From Mangrovimonas futianensis (GTDB lineage Bacteria; Bacteroidota; Bacteroidia; Flavobacteriales; Flavobacteriaceae): a stretch of DNA of 64,000 bases. Within the stretch, counting starts at the first letter, position 1. Every line of letters begins with the position of its first letter. The notes beneath the pieces are model-generated. The model ran no database searches, was not told where the DNA came from, and saw nothing but the letters and a program-made list of their open reading frames with translations. The stretch is from the NCBI RefSeq assembly GCF_021245805.1, contig NZ_JAJJNF010000004.1, positions 62,001-126,000 on the forward strand, written 5' to 3'. The translations under genes were made by a program, and so were the position numbers. This document shows, in pieces, positions 1 to 9,066 of the stretch.

Positions 1-2212
1 AGTTGTGCTCAGCATGTAAAGACGCATAAGTATCCGTTACAAATTCGTAAAAGTCTAATTGGGAAAACGTATTATAGATAGAAAAATAGGATTGGTTTCC
101 AGGAATAACACTCAACAATCCTAGAGGTACATCGCCAAACGTTTTTCCTGCTTCTAAAGTCGTATTTAACACACCTAGGCCACCAATTCGCCATGGTTGC
201 ATATAGGAAAATTGCAGCTTGGTATAGTCAAAATCACTATTGAGCAAACCTTTATCTCCTCTTGCCACCTGCACAAACAAGCGGGCGAAATAATCATTTA
301 CCACATAGCGTTCCACGCCGTAACCCGTCATTCGTCGGTTGGGGTAGTAAGACAAAGACACTGTACTTTCATATTGCTTGACCACATCATTCACCCCATT
401 GGGTGCTTCTGGATCACGATAGGCCAAACTAAAGGTAGGTGAAGCCGATTCTAAAACCCGGTAGTTCCCCGTAATTCTGAATTCTAAGTTTTTTATAGGC
501 TCAAAATCTACAGCCAATCCACCCAATTCTATTTTGGTCAATTTATCATTGGGACTGGTGGTTACCAAAGAGGAAGAAGCCAAACTTCGGCCCAATACGT
601 CCTGTGAAGACGTAAGATTCACCCCTATTTGTTCGACATCCTTTCGGTACCCTCCTGAAATAATCAACCGGTTTTTTTTCTCAATCATGGCTTTGAGAGA
701 AATCCCATATTTGAATTTTTGGTCCTTAAAGCCATAGGCCGCAAAACCTTCAATACGCCACGGATCATGAGGTGTGAAATAAGTTCTTCCCCCCGTACGT
801 ATTCTCATGCCTTCTACTTCATTAAACCCGAACGTTGAAAAAATTGGTCCGTAATCCATATTGATTTCATCCAATTCAATGTAGCCGGACGCCAATATTT
901 CACCAATGCTGTAAAGCCGTTTAAACTTCTTGACAGTCCGCAAGGTATCCAACATGGTATAGATCCCTTTTTCATCCTTGTTCAATTCCTCTAAACGGTG
1001 CTTTTGCCAGAAGGTAGAATCTCTCTCAAAGGCTTGGTCATTGGGGTTATAAACTTCTTCTTTGTAAAAGGATTCGGGCCTTTTAAAATTAAACACATAG
1101 TTATCATACAAGGTGGTTCTTTTACCGTAAACCCCTCGTGCCTTTTCCTTTTTCTGAAACGAAAAATCAGACATGAAATAATCGCGCTTAATCAAAAACA
1201 CCGAATCATTCAATACCTCAAAATCCTGCTCAATATAAATATCCTTGACCCAATTGATATTGGCACTTTTTGAGGCGTGCATGTTGATATTCTTAATGGC
1301 AAACGTGGTATCGTTTACCCAAAAATCTCCTTTAAAAGTCAGCTCATTCTTCCGTCTTGGATAATACACGATGTTATAGCACCATTTATTATCTACAAAA
1401 GCACTATCAATCAACACATAATTGTAGGTGTTGATTCCTGTCCTAGAAATAGGACTTACAAAACTCTTGTCAAAGAATTTAAGGTAATTGTCGTAAATGT
1501 TGTAATCGGAATACAGGTCATCTATAAAATCAATAACAATCTGGTTGTTATCAAATCCAGAGTTTTTATTCCCTTTAAGTTGTTCCTTTACCTTATTGGT
1601 AGTGTTATCTCCGTAAACCTTGCTAACAGCCTCGTTTATAAACATAGGGAGATAGGTCTTCCCAGTCACCGAAGATGTGTCTGTTTGTTCAAAAACAAAT
1701 TCCATGCCTTTGAAAAGTTTACTTTTCATCAAGGCACTATCAATGGTGTTTAGGTCAAATTCAATCTTTTCATACTTATCGTATTCATATTGCTTGAATT
1801 GTTTGAGTCCATTGAAACGCTTTCTAGCCCAAATTTTCTTCAATATGGCAATGGCAGGATTCTCTTCTTCCTTTTTGGATTGCTTCCCTGTATATATGAC
1901 GACCTCGTTAAGAGCTGCCGCCTCCTCAATTAAGGTAAACTTCAGATTGTAGTTGACTTTTTTTTCTAAAGGTAATTCGATGGTTTCATAGCCCACAAAG
2001 CTAACTACCAATGTTTCCCAGGTGTTATCGGATTGCAGATAAAACTTCCCATTCTCGTCGGTTATGGTTCCTTCTGATGACGATTTAAAGAACACATTGG
2101 CATAAGCAATGGGCTCATCTTTTTCATCCATAACATAACCGCTAACTTTAGATTGGGCAAATCCAAAAGTTATTCCAAGTAGGCATAAAAAAGCAAGTAG
2201 ATTGTATTTCAT
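1..2212 (-). CDS. DUF5686 / carboxypeptidase-regulatory-like outer-membrane protein (partial)
   Basis: The frame is open from an ATG at 2212 to the window edge (737 codons seen), so the C-terminus is missing. Residues 1-20 form a signal peptide ending FGFAQ. A CarboxypepD_reg-like beta-sandwich follows (about 21-105, with SGYVMDEKDEPIAYANV and SFVGYETIELP), ending in the EVVIYTG link often seen before outer-membrane domains. The remainder matches the DUF5686 layout: a charged region with KIWARKRFNGLKQFKQYEYDKYEK, then amphipathic strands rich in aromatic residues suggesting a barrel. Function is unknown; an outer-membrane location is inferred. It lies 71 bp after pdhB on the same strand and may be co-transcribed with it. 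Confidence 0.85.
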   Translation of the reverse strand, partial: MKYNLLAFLCLLGITFGFAQSKVSGYVMDEKDEPIAYANVFFKSSSEGTITDENGKFYLQSDNTWETLVVSFVGYETIELPLEKKVNYNLKFTLIEEAAALNEVVIYTGKQSKKEEENPAIAILKKIWARKRFNGLKQFKQYEYDKYEKIEFDLNTIDSALMKSKLFKGMEFVFEQTDTSSVTGKTYLPMFINEAVSKVYGDNTTNKVKEQLKGNKNSGFDNNQIVIDFIDDLYSDYNIYDNYLKFFDKSFVSPISRTGINTYNYVLIDSAFVDNKWCYNIVYYPRRKNELTFKGDFWVNDTTFAIKNINMHASKSANINWVKDIYIEQDFEVLNDSVFLIKRDYFMSDFSFQKKEKARGVYGKRTTLYDNYVFNFKRPESFYKEEVYNPNDQAFERDSTFWQKHRLEELNKDEKGIYTMLDTLRTVKKFKRLYSIGEILASGYIELDEINMDYGPIFSTFGFNEVEGMRIRTGGRTYFTPHDPWRIEGFAAYGFKDQKFKYGISLKAMIEKKNRLIISGGYRKDVEQIGVNLTSSQDVLGRSLASSSLVTTSPNDKLTKIELGGLAVDFEPIKNLEFRITGNYRVLESASPTFSLAYRDPEAPNGVNDVVKQYESTVSLSYYPNRRMTGYGVERYVVNDYFARLFVQVARGDKGLLNSDFDYTKLQFSYMQPWRIGGLGVLNTTLEAGKTFGDVPLGLLSVIPGNQSYFSIYNTFSQLDFYEFVTDTYASLHAEHN

Positions 2213-2283
2213 GTATTTACAAAAAAAACTTCATCAACAAAAAATGCTAATGAAGTTTAAATAACGTAAAAAATATTGATATG

Positions 2284-3261
2284 TTACTTATACATCACCT
2301 TCTTTACGGCCTTAACCACATCGTTGCTGTTTGGCAACCATGCTTCCAATAGTACTGGCGAGTAAGGAGCTGGTGTATCTGCTGTGTTTAATTTAACGAT
2401 TGGTGCATCCAAATAATCAAAGGCTTGTGATTGCACTTGATAGGTAATCTCTGTAGCTACGTTACCAAATGGCCAGGCCTCTTCCAAAATAACCAAACGG
2501 TTGGTTTTCTTAACAGAATTCAAAATGGTCTCATGGTCCATAGGGCGAACGGTTCTCAAGTCGATAATCTCACAAGAAATCCCTTCTTTTTCTAATTCTT
2601 CAGCTGCCTTGAAAGCCTCTTTGATAATCTTACCAAAAGATACGATGGTGACATCGGTTCCTTCACGCTTAATATCGGCAACACCAATTGGAATTAGGTA
2701 TTCCCCTTCTGGCACTTCCCCTTTATCTCCATACATTTGCTCACTTTCCATAAAGATTACTGGATCATCATCACGAATGGCAGATTTCAATAATCCTTTA
2801 GCATCATATGGATTGGAAGGTACAATTACTTTTAATCCTGGCGTGTTCGCATACCAGCTTTCAAACGCTTGGGAGTGAGTTGCTGCTAATTGACCTGCAG
2901 AAGCCGTTGGACCACGGAATACAATTGGACATTTAAATTGGCCACCAGACATTTGACGGATTTTAGCCGCGTTGTTTATAATTTGATCAATTCCAACTAA
3001 AGAGAAGTTAAAGGTCATAAATTCGATTATCGGCCTACAACCAGTCATAGTCGACCCCACACCTACTCCAGCAAAACCTAACTCGGCAATTGGGGTATCA
3101 ATAACACGCTTGGGACCAAATTCATCCAACATACCTTTGGAGGCCTTATAGGCTCCGTTATATTCTGCTACTTCCTCACCCATTAGGTAAATGCTTTCGT
3201 CACGACGCATTTCCTCGCTCATGGCTTCGCAGACAGCTTCTCTAAATTGAATTGTTTTCAT
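2284..3261 (-). CDS. pdhB: Pyruvate dehydrogenase E1 component, beta subunit
   Basis: This 325-aa protein has the usual length of E1-beta subunits of 2-oxo acid dehydrogenases. Together with an alpha subunit (not in the window) it decarboxylates pyruvate using thiamine diphosphate and passes the acetyl group to E2. Visible signatures are the N-terminal FREAVCEAMSEEMRRD, the EEVAEYNGAYKASKGMLDEFG stretch with the conserved Glu that contacts the cofactor, RVIDTPIAELGFAGVGVGSTM, and the C-terminal transketolase domain with DLRTVRPMDHETI and EEAWPFGNVATEI. The frame extends 29 residues further upstream, but that part is hydrophobic and unlike the family; the ATG at 3261 starts at the family N-terminus (MKTIQFREAV). 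Confidence 0.95.
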   Translation of the reverse strand: MKTIQFREAVCEAMSEEMRRDESIYLMGEEVAEYNGAYKASKGMLDEFGPKRVIDTPIAELGFAGVGVGSTMTGCRPIIEFMTFNFSLVGIDQIINNAAKIRQMSGGQFKCPIVFRGPTASAGQLAATHSQAFESWYANTPGLKVIVPSNPYDAKGLLKSAIRDDDPVIFMESEQMYGDKGEVPEGEYLIPIGVADIKREGTDVTIVSFGKIIKEAFKAAEELEKEGISCEIIDLRTVRPMDHETILNSVKKTNRLVILEEAWPFGNVATEITYQVQSQAFDYLDAPIVKLNTADTPAPYSPVLLEAWLPNSNDVVKAVKKVMYK

Positions 3262-3399
3262 TGATATCTTAACTTTAAAATCGGATAGCAAAAATAATAA
3301 TAAATCAGAAAATAATAGGCTTAAAAAGGTGATTTGTTCCCTTATCAAGGCAATTCCGATCCTGAAAAATTAAAATGCACCAATACTTAGATTATTCCT

Positions 3400-3449
3400 A
3401 AAAAAACCCTTTTTCAATTCAGTATTCTGTTAAAAAAGGAAGGTTTTTT
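3400..3449. other. AT-rich hairpin in the pdhB/etfB divergent region
   Basis: An outer arm AAAAAACC pairs with GGTTTTTT and an inner arm CTTTTT pairs with AAAAAG, with a small bulge on one side and a loop of about 15 nt. T-runs follow it in both directions. It could be a bidirectional terminator-like or attenuator structure between two divergent genes; there is no evidence of its activity. Confidence 0.4.
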
Positions 3450-3464
3450 CTTAAAATCTCAAAT

Positions 3465-3486
3465 TTTGCTATGCATGCATAGCAAA
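3465..3486. promoter_or_regulatory. Perfect 22-bp palindrome upstream of etfB (putative operator)
   Basis: The half-site TTTGCTATGCA is repeated exactly as its reverse complement with no spacer. It lies 67 bp before the etfB start. A sequence resembling the Bacteroidota -7 element TAnnTTTG (TAACTTCG, one mismatch) lies at 3505-3512, so the palindrome would sit over the -33 region. This placement fits a dimeric repressor, for example of the TetR type that often controls etf/acyl-CoA genes, but no regulator gene is adjacent. Confidence 0.6.
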
Positions 3487-3553
3487 TATTCAAATGAAAT
3501 TATTTAACTTCGTGGCCACTTTAAAGTACAATCAAAACAATTAAACTGAAGAT

Positions 3554-4300
3554 ATGAAAATATTAGTATGTATTAGTCACGTTCCTGATACGACCTCTAA
3601 AATTAATTTTACGGATGGTGACACCAAGTTTGACACCAATGGGGTTCAATTTGTCATCAATCCAAATGATGAATTTGGTTTAACCAGAGCCATGTGGTTT
3701 AAAGAAAAACAAGGTGCTTCTGTTGACGTTGTTAATGTAGGAGGACCAGAAACCGAACCAACTTTAAGAAAAGCTTTGGCTATTGGTGCAGATACGGCTA
3801 TTAGAGTTAACACAGAAGCTAAAGATGGCTTTCAAGTAGCCAAAAACCTAGCTCAAGTAGTTTCTAATGGCGGATATGATTTAGTCATTGCTGGCCGTGA
3901 ATCCATTGATTACAATGGAGGGATGGTTCCAGGTATGTTAGCTGCGCTTTTAGATGCCAATTTTGTAAACAATTGTATCAGTTTAGAGATAGATGGAAAT
4001 GCGGTTAAAGCCGTAAGAGAAATTGACGGTGGAAAAGAATCTGTTAGTACCACTTTACCTTTGGTTATTGGAGGCCAAAAAGGATTGGTAGAAGAAAGTG
4101 ATTTAAGAATTCCTAATATGAGAGGAATCATGACAGCACGTTCCAAACCATTGAGCGTAGTTGATGCCGTAGATGCTTCAGCTGAAACTGCTTCAGTTTC
4201 ATTTGAAAAACCAGCTCCTAAAGGACAAGTGAAACTTGTTTCTGCAGATAATGTAGGGGAATTGGTTGAATTACTTCACAACGACGCTAAAGTTATTTAA
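3554..4300 (+). CDS. etfB: Electron transfer flavoprotein, beta subunit
   Basis: This 248-aa protein has the normal length for EtfB. It opens with MKILVCISHVPDT, and the family stretch around VIAGRESIDYNGGMVPGMLAALL carries the AMP/ADP-binding region. DLRIPNMRGIMTARSKPLSVVD is the conserved C-terminal segment (the recognition loop for partner dehydrogenases lies nearby). With EtfA it forms the FAD-containing heterodimer that takes electrons from acyl-CoA and similar dehydrogenases and delivers them to the quinone pool. etfA follows after 25 bp, and a 22-bp palindrome sits upstream. Confidence 0.96.
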   Translation: MKILVCISHVPDTTSKINFTDGDTKFDTNGVQFVINPNDEFGLTRAMWFKEKQGASVDVVNVGGPETEPTLRKALAIGADTAIRVNTEAKDGFQVAKNLAQVVSNGGYDLVIAGRESIDYNGGMVPGMLAALLDANFVNNCISLEIDGNAVKAVREIDGGKESVSTTLPLVIGGQKGLVEESDLRIPNMRGIMTARSKPLSVVDAVDASAETASVSFEKPAPKGQVKLVSADNVGELVELLHNDAKVI

Positions 4301-4325
4301 TAACCCAAAAAGAAAAATTCAAAAC

Positions 4326-5285
4326 ATGTCAGTTTTAGTATATACCGAATCAGATAAAGGAACCTTTAAGAAAACAGCATTGGAAGTTGCTTCTTATGCC
4401 AAAACAGTTGCAGACCAGTTAGGCACTACCGTAACTGCTGTTACCATCAATGCAGATGACACCACTGTTTTAGGAAACTATGGTGTGGATAAGGTTTTAC
4501 AAGTAACAAATAATTCCCTTGATACATTTAATGCCAAAGCTTATGCTAGTGTCATTGCCCAGGCTGCTGAAAATGAAAACGCCAAAGTAGTGATTGTAAG
4601 TTCAAGTGCCGATAGTAAATATTTGGCTCCCATTTTATCCATCAACTTGAATGCGGGTTATGTGCCAAATGTTGTAGCTGCCCCTTCAAGCACAGAACCC
4701 TTTACCGTTAAAAGAAACACCTTTACAAACAAAGCATTTGCTAATACGGCTATTGAAACGGAAGTCAAATTGATAGGACTTTCAAAAAATGCCTTTGGTT
4801 TAAAAGAAAATTCAGCCAGCGCTACAACCGAAGCGTTTTCTCCGTCTATTCCTGAATTAGGAATCACCGTAGAATCTGTTGATAAAGTAACTGGCAAAGT
4901 AACGATTGCCGATGCTGAAATCGTTGTCTCTGGTGGGCGCGGTCTTAAAGGACCTGAGAACTGGGGTATGATTGAAGAACTAGCCGATGTTTTAGGTGCG
5001 GCAACTGCCTGTTCCAAGCCCGTTAGTGATTTAGGATGGAGACCACATAGCGAACACGTTGGACAAACCGGAAAACCCGTTGCTGCCAATCTTTACATTG
5101 CCGTTGGTATTTCAGGAGCTATTCAGCACTTAGCAGGAATTAATGCCTCTAAAGTGAAGGTGGTTATCAATACAGATCCAGAAGCTCCTTTCTTTAAAGC
5201 AGCAGACTATGGGATTGTAGGGGATGCCTTTGAAGTGGTTCCTCAATTAATAGAGAAATTAAAGGAGTTTAAAGCTCAGCAATAA
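4326..5285 (+). CDS. etfA: Electron transfer flavoprotein, alpha subunit
   Basis: This 319-aa protein is the partner of EtfB and binds the FAD. The C-terminal FAD domain is evident: VVSGGRGLKGPENWGMIEELADVLGAATACSKPVSDLGWRPHSEHVGQTG, then LYIAVGISGAIQHLAGI and VINTDPEAPFFKAADYGIVGD. I chose the ATG at 4326 (MSVLVYTESDKG) because the longer frame from 4266 overlaps etfB and adds 20 residues unlike the family. It is separated from etfB by 25 bp and almost certainly shares its transcript. Confidence 0.96.
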   Translation: MSVLVYTESDKGTFKKTALEVASYAKTVADQLGTTVTAVTINADDTTVLGNYGVDKVLQVTNNSLDTFNAKAYASVIAQAAENENAKVVIVSSSADSKYLAPILSINLNAGYVPNVVAAPSSTEPFTVKRNTFTNKAFANTAIETEVKLIGLSKNAFGLKENSASATTEAFSPSIPELGITVESVDKVTGKVTIADAEIVVSGGRGLKGPENWGMIEELADVLGAATACSKPVSDLGWRPHSEHVGQTGKPVAANLYIAVGISGAIQHLAGINASKVKVVINTDPEAPFFKAADYGIVGDAFEVVPQLIEKLKEFKAQQ

Positions 5286-5406
5286 AATATTTTTATTAAA
5301 TTGTAAAGTCTAAAAGGACTGTTTGAATTTGGTCTAAAATCGAAATCTATTCTTTTGGTTTGGTAAAGTCCTAATTTAAACAGTTCTTTGTGTTTTTGAA
5401 TGATTT

Positions 5407-6018
5407 ATGAGTTTAGTTAGACTTAACATTAAAGGAATTTCTTACAGCCAGACTCAAAATGGCGCTTACGCACTGATATTAAACGAAGTAGACGGCGATA
5501 GAAAGTTACCCATAGTAATTGGGGCTTTTGAGGCTCAATCCATTGCCATTGCCCTAGAAAAAGAAATTCGTCCGCCTAGACCTTTAACTCATGATCTTTT
5601 TAAGAATTTTGCTGACCGATTTGATGTGGTAGTCAAACAGGTAATCATTCACAAATTGGTTGATGGTGTTTTCTATTCCAGTCTTATTTGTGAGCGTGAT
5701 GGCATTGAAGAAATCATCGATGCCAGAACTAGTGATGCTATTGCTTTAGCCTTAAGGTTTGATGCCCCAATCTTCACGTACAAAAATATTTTGGACAAAG
5801 CAGGGATCTATCTAAAAATCAATCCAGACTCTCCAGATGAATCTGAAGACAGCGTATTGGTAGACGACATGATTGCCGAAGAAATTGAATCAGATTCACA
5901 AACCAACTACAAAAACAAATCCCTAACAGAACTCCACACCTTGTTGGACGAGGCTGTAGCCAATGAAGATTATGAAAAGGCAGCCAAAATAAGGGATGAA
6001 ATTTCCAAAAGAAACTAA
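5407..6018 (+). CDS. Bifunctional nuclease (BFN/DUF151) domain plus UVR motif protein
   Basis: This 203-aa protein has an N-terminal BFN/DUF151 domain (about 1-140). It contains the characteristic LPIVIGAFEAQSIAIALEKE and the DARTSDAIALALRFDAPIF segment. The C-terminus (about 170-203) is a UVR motif, ELHTLLDEAVANEDYEKAAKIRDEI, as found in UvrB/UvrC and in Bacteroidota BFN proteins. Family members are described as nucleases with DNase/RNase activity; the in vivo role is unclear. It lies 12 bp before the nucleoside transporter gene on the same strand. Confidence 0.88.
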   Translation: MSLVRLNIKGISYSQTQNGAYALILNEVDGDRKLPIVIGAFEAQSIAIALEKEIRPPRPLTHDLFKNFADRFDVVVKQVIIHKLVDGVFYSSLICERDGIEEIIDARTSDAIALALRFDAPIFTYKNILDKAGIYLKINPDSPDESEDSVLVDDMIAEEIESDSQTNYKNKSLTELHTLLDEAVANEDYEKAAKIRDEISKRN

Positions 6019-6030
6019 ACCACACTACAT

Positions 6031-7458
6031 ATGAAGAAACTTTTTGTTCTGTTATTGGTTCTTTTTACAACCGTTGCGTTTTCACAAGATTCTACCACGA
6101 CCATTGAAAGTATCACCCAGCAGACAACTAGTAACCCCATCATAAGTAGTGCGGGATTTTCCATAAACAGTCTTTTAAGAGGCGCCTTAGGAATGGTGGT
6201 TCTTCTAGCCATTGCCTTTCTATTAAGTAAAAACAGAAAAGCTATCAATTGGCGAACTGTAGGCTTTGGACTTTTGGCGCAATTGCTGTTAGCCATTGGC
6301 GTTTTAAAAATACCCTTTGTACAATCTGTTTTTGAATGGGTTGGTGGTCTTTTTGTTGCTATTTTAGATTTCACGCTCGCAGGAACTGAATTCCTGTTCA
6401 AATCATTTATCACCAATAAAATTGAAGATTCCTTAACCACCTTTGCCGTTTCTATATTACCTACAATTATCTTTTTCTCGGCCCTAACCTCGGTGTTGTT
6501 TTATTTGGGCATCATTCAAAAGGTTGTGAAAGGTTTGGCTTGGTTACTCACCAAGGTACTACAAATATCAGGAGCTGAAAGTTTAAGTGTCGCCGGAAAT
6601 ATTTTCTTGGGACAAACAGAATCGCCACTGATGATCAAGGCTTATTTGGAGAAAATGACACGTTCTGAAATATTATTGGTTATGATAGGTGGGATGGCTA
6701 CCGTAGCCGGTGGTGTTTTAGCTGCCTACATTAGATTCCTTGGAGCTGGTGACCCTGCTATGGAGCTGTTTTATGCGAAACATTTATTAGCCGCGTCCGT
6801 CATGGCTGCACCAGGAGCTGTAGTCATTTCAAAAATACTATATCCACAAACCGAAGCTATTGATTCAGAAATCAATGTGACTCACGATCAAATAGGCTCC
6901 AATATTTTAGATGCCATTGCCAATGGTACTTCCGAAGGACTCAAATTGGCAGTTAATGTTGGGGCGATGTTATTGGTTTTCTTAGCCTTTATAGCCATGA
7001 TCAATGGTATTTTAGGTTGGTTTGGAGATGTCACTACCTTAAATACCTTGGTAGCTGATAATACCATCTATGAAAAATTATCCCTTGAATTCCTTCTCGG
7101 TTACCTATTGGCGCCCATTATGTGGTTGATTGGGGTAGCACAAGAAGATATGGCTCTTATGGGACAACTTCTGGGGATTAAATTGGTTGCCAGCGAATTT
7201 GTTGGCTATATCCAACTGGCAGAATTGAAGGACATCGGGAATTTGCTTCATTTAAAATATGAGAAATCGGTCATCATGGCCACCTACATGCTTTGTGGCT
7301 TTGCCAATTTTGCATCCATCGGAATCCAAATTGGGGGTATTGGATCTTTAGCTCCAGGGAAAAGGAAAACCTTATCTGAATTCGGAATTAAAGCCCTAAT
7401 TGGAGGAACAGTAGCCTCACTCCTTTCAGCTACTATTGCTGGAATGATTATCGGATAA
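6031..7458 (+). CDS. Concentrative nucleoside transporter (CNT/NupC family)
   Basis: This 475-aa inner-membrane protein belongs to the Na+/H+-coupled CNT family that imports nucleosides. Family motifs are GNIFLGQTESPLMIKAYLEKMTRSE, MIGGMATVAGGVLAAYI, the GTSEGLKLAVNVGAMLLVF segment, and the C-terminal CGFANFASIGIQIGGIGSLAP. Residues 1-19 (MKKLFVLLLVLFTTVAFSQ) look like an extra cleavable signal peptide followed by a Ser/Thr-rich spacer, an N-terminal extension relative to E. coli NupC. The location next to thyA and a dihydrofolate reductase fits nucleoside salvage. Confidence 0.92.
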   Translation: MKKLFVLLLVLFTTVAFSQDSTTTIESITQQTTSNPIISSAGFSINSLLRGALGMVVLLAIAFLLSKNRKAINWRTVGFGLLAQLLLAIGVLKIPFVQSVFEWVGGLFVAILDFTLAGTEFLFKSFITNKIEDSLTTFAVSILPTIIFFSALTSVLFYLGIIQKVVKGLAWLLTKVLQISGAESLSVAGNIFLGQTESPLMIKAYLEKMTRSEILLVMIGGMATVAGGVLAAYIRFLGAGDPAMELFYAKHLLAASVMAAPGAVVISKILYPQTEAIDSEINVTHDQIGSNILDAIANGTSEGLKLAVNVGAMLLVFLAFIAMINGILGWFGDVTTLNTLVADNTIYEKLSLEFLLGYLLAPIMWLIGVAQEDMALMGQLLGIKLVASEFVGYIQLAELKDIGNLLHLKYEKSVIMATYMLCGFANFASIGIQIGGIGSLAPGKRKTLSEFGIKALIGGTVASLLSATIAGMIIG

Positions 7459-7550
7459 TTTCGTTAATAACTTTTCATATCTAATTAGAAATATGCGATG
7501 TTTCTACTTGGTCTTTTTTCTATTTTTATCCAGATAGAATTGAGAGACTT

Positions 7551-8375
7551 ATGAAGCAATATTTAGACCTCGTCAAACATGTTTTAGAAAACGGGAACGA
7601 AAAGGGAGACCGCACAGGTACTGGCACCAAAAGTGTTTTTGGATATCAAATGCGGTTTGATTTGAATGAAGGGTTCCCCATGGTGACCACCAAAAAACTG
7701 CATTTAAAATCCATCATATATGAATTGTTATGGTTTTTAAAAGGCGACACAAATATTCAATACCTTACAGAAAATGGTGTACGAATTTGGAACGAATGGG
7801 CTGATGACAATGGTGATTTGGGTCCCGTTTACGGACATCAATGGCGTAATTGGAACAGTGATGAAATTGACCAAATCAAAGAAGTCATCGAGACTCTAAA
7901 GACTAATCCAAACAGTCGACGTATGTTGGTTTCGGCATGGAATCCTTCTGTACTGCCAGACACCTCTAAAAGTTTCGCTGAAAATGTGGCTAACGGAAAG
8001 GCAGCCTTACCTCCGTGTCATGCCTTTTTTCAATTCTATGTAGCAGACGGCAAATTATCTTGTCAGTTATACCAACGAAGTGCAGACATCTTTCTAGGAG
8101 TTCCTTTTAATATAGCATCTTATGCCTTGTTTACATTGATGATGGCACAAGTTTGCGGATACCAACCAGGAGAATTCATTCATACCTTTGGTGATGCTCA
8201 TATTTATAGCAATCATTACGAACAATTGGAGCTTCAATTATCAAGAGACCCTAGACCATTGCCAAAAATGATTTTAAACCCAGAAATCACAGATATTTTT
8301 GATTTCACTTTTGAAGACTTTACCCTAGTGGATTATGATCCACACCCACATATTAAAGGTGTTGTAGCAGTGTAA
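7551..8375 (+). CDS. thyA: Thymidylate synthase
   Basis: This 274-aa protein makes dTMP from dUMP with methylenetetrahydrofolate, giving dihydrofolate for the reductase encoded downstream. The whole family pattern is present: GDRTGTGT, FPMVTTKKLHLKSIIYELLWFLKGDTN, VYGHQWRNW, catalytic Cys156 in LPPCHAFFQFYV, QLYQRSADIFLGVPFNIASYALFTLMMAQV, and the C-terminal PHPHIKGVVAV. It lies 92 bp after the nucleoside transporter and ends at a strong hairpin terminator. Confidence 0.97.
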   Translation: MKQYLDLVKHVLENGNEKGDRTGTGTKSVFGYQMRFDLNEGFPMVTTKKLHLKSIIYELLWFLKGDTNIQYLTENGVRIWNEWADDNGDLGPVYGHQWRNWNSDEIDQIKEVIETLKTNPNSRRMLVSAWNPSVLPDTSKSFAENVANGKAALPPCHAFFQFYVADGKLSCQLYQRSADIFLGVPFNIASYALFTLMMAQVCGYQPGEFIHTFGDAHIYSNHYEQLELQLSRDPRPLPKMILNPEITDIFDFTFEDFTLVDYDPHPHIKGVVAV

Positions 8376-8419
8376 TGCTAACTATTTCCTTCAACAAAAA
8401 AAGGGAACAAAAAGAAACA

Positions 8420-8456
8420 AAAAACGCTCCCAAAACCAATTGAGAGCGTTTTTTCA
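8420..8456. terminator. Bidirectional terminator between thyA and the CBM48-like gene
   Basis: The arms AACGCTC (8423-8429) and GAGCGTT (8444-8450) enclose a loop of 14 nt. A T-run follows on the plus strand and an A-run precedes it, so it can serve both thyA (plus) and the converging 100-aa gene (minus). Confidence 0.8.
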
Positions 8457-8475
8457 CACAAACTAATTTAACTAA

Positions 8476-8778
8476 TTATAAATTTAAAACACTATTATCA
8501 GATCCTGCATAGTCACTCCATGCATAAGCATCCGCTTGATCATCATTCAACCAAGCTTCGCCATCGACAACATATTTAAATTCGTACGTTTTTTCGGTTT
8601 CCAAGTCAACGGTTCCTTTAAAAGTCCCGTTTTTTAACTTCTTAAGTTTTACAGCTTTCTTCTCCTTCCAATCGTTAAAAGTTCCTAGAACTTCCACCTT
8701 TTTAGCCTCCTCTGCAGGTACTGAAAAAGTTACCTTACAAAGAGGCTTGCTTTTTAAGTATTGTTTTTTAATAGCCAT
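8476..8778 (-). CDS. Small isoamylase-N / CBM48-like (E-set) domain protein
   Basis: This 100-aa protein consists of one early-set domain of the kind found in glycogen-binding CBM48 modules and AMPK-beta. The pattern is CKVTFSVPAEEAKKVEVLGTFNDW, then LKKLKNGTFKGTVDLETEKTYEFKYVVDGEAWLNDDQADAYAWSDYAGSDNSVL. It has no signal peptide, so it is probably cytoplasmic. A glucan-binding role is inferred from the fold; a partner is not evident. It converges with thyA across a shared terminator. Confidence 0.85.
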   Translation of the reverse strand: MAIKKQYLKSKPLCKVTFSVPAEEAKKVEVLGTFNDWKEKKAVKLKKLKNGTFKGTVDLETEKTYEFKYVVDGEAWLNDDQADAYAWSDYAGSDNSVLNL

Positions 8779-8948
8779 AATTCAAGTGTTTTTCTGGGTC
8801 AAAAGAAGCAAATCTATTTTAGGTATGCAACTCCTTTAGGTTGTTTACAGAAAGAATTGTTGTTTTGGCAAAATTTAGCTAACATTAGCATAAACTCCAA
8901 AAAAAAACAAGCTTGAAATTACGAGATTGACAACGGCATAAATTCATG

Positions 8949-9042
8949 TTTACGAGCTGATTTTCAACGATATCGATTTCGTTTTTCACCCCTTTTAGTC
9001 AAATTCCATTTACGATAACATTTTCGTAAAAAATGCCGTAAA
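8949..9042. promoter_or_regulatory. Cluster of TTTACG/CGTAAA motifs upstream of the 2TM-DHFR gene
   Basis: Four copies of TTTACG or its complement lie at 8949-8955, 9009-9015, 9024-9030 and 9037-9042. The middle two form an inverted pair TTTACGA-8 nt-TCGTAAA. They occupy the last 120 bp before the fused reductase gene. This may be an operator cluster; chance cannot be excluded in AT-rich DNA. Confidence 0.3.
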
Positions 9043-9066
9043 TTTACCCATAGCAAATCAATCATA

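Noticed and set aside
1277..1753. Plus-strand frame of 158 codons
   Set aside because: It lies antisense to the DUF5686 gene, whose frame is open over the whole region with matching domain motifs.
4658..5089. Long antisense frame inside etfA
   Set aside because: It is a shadow of the coding strand; etfA is complete and family-typical.
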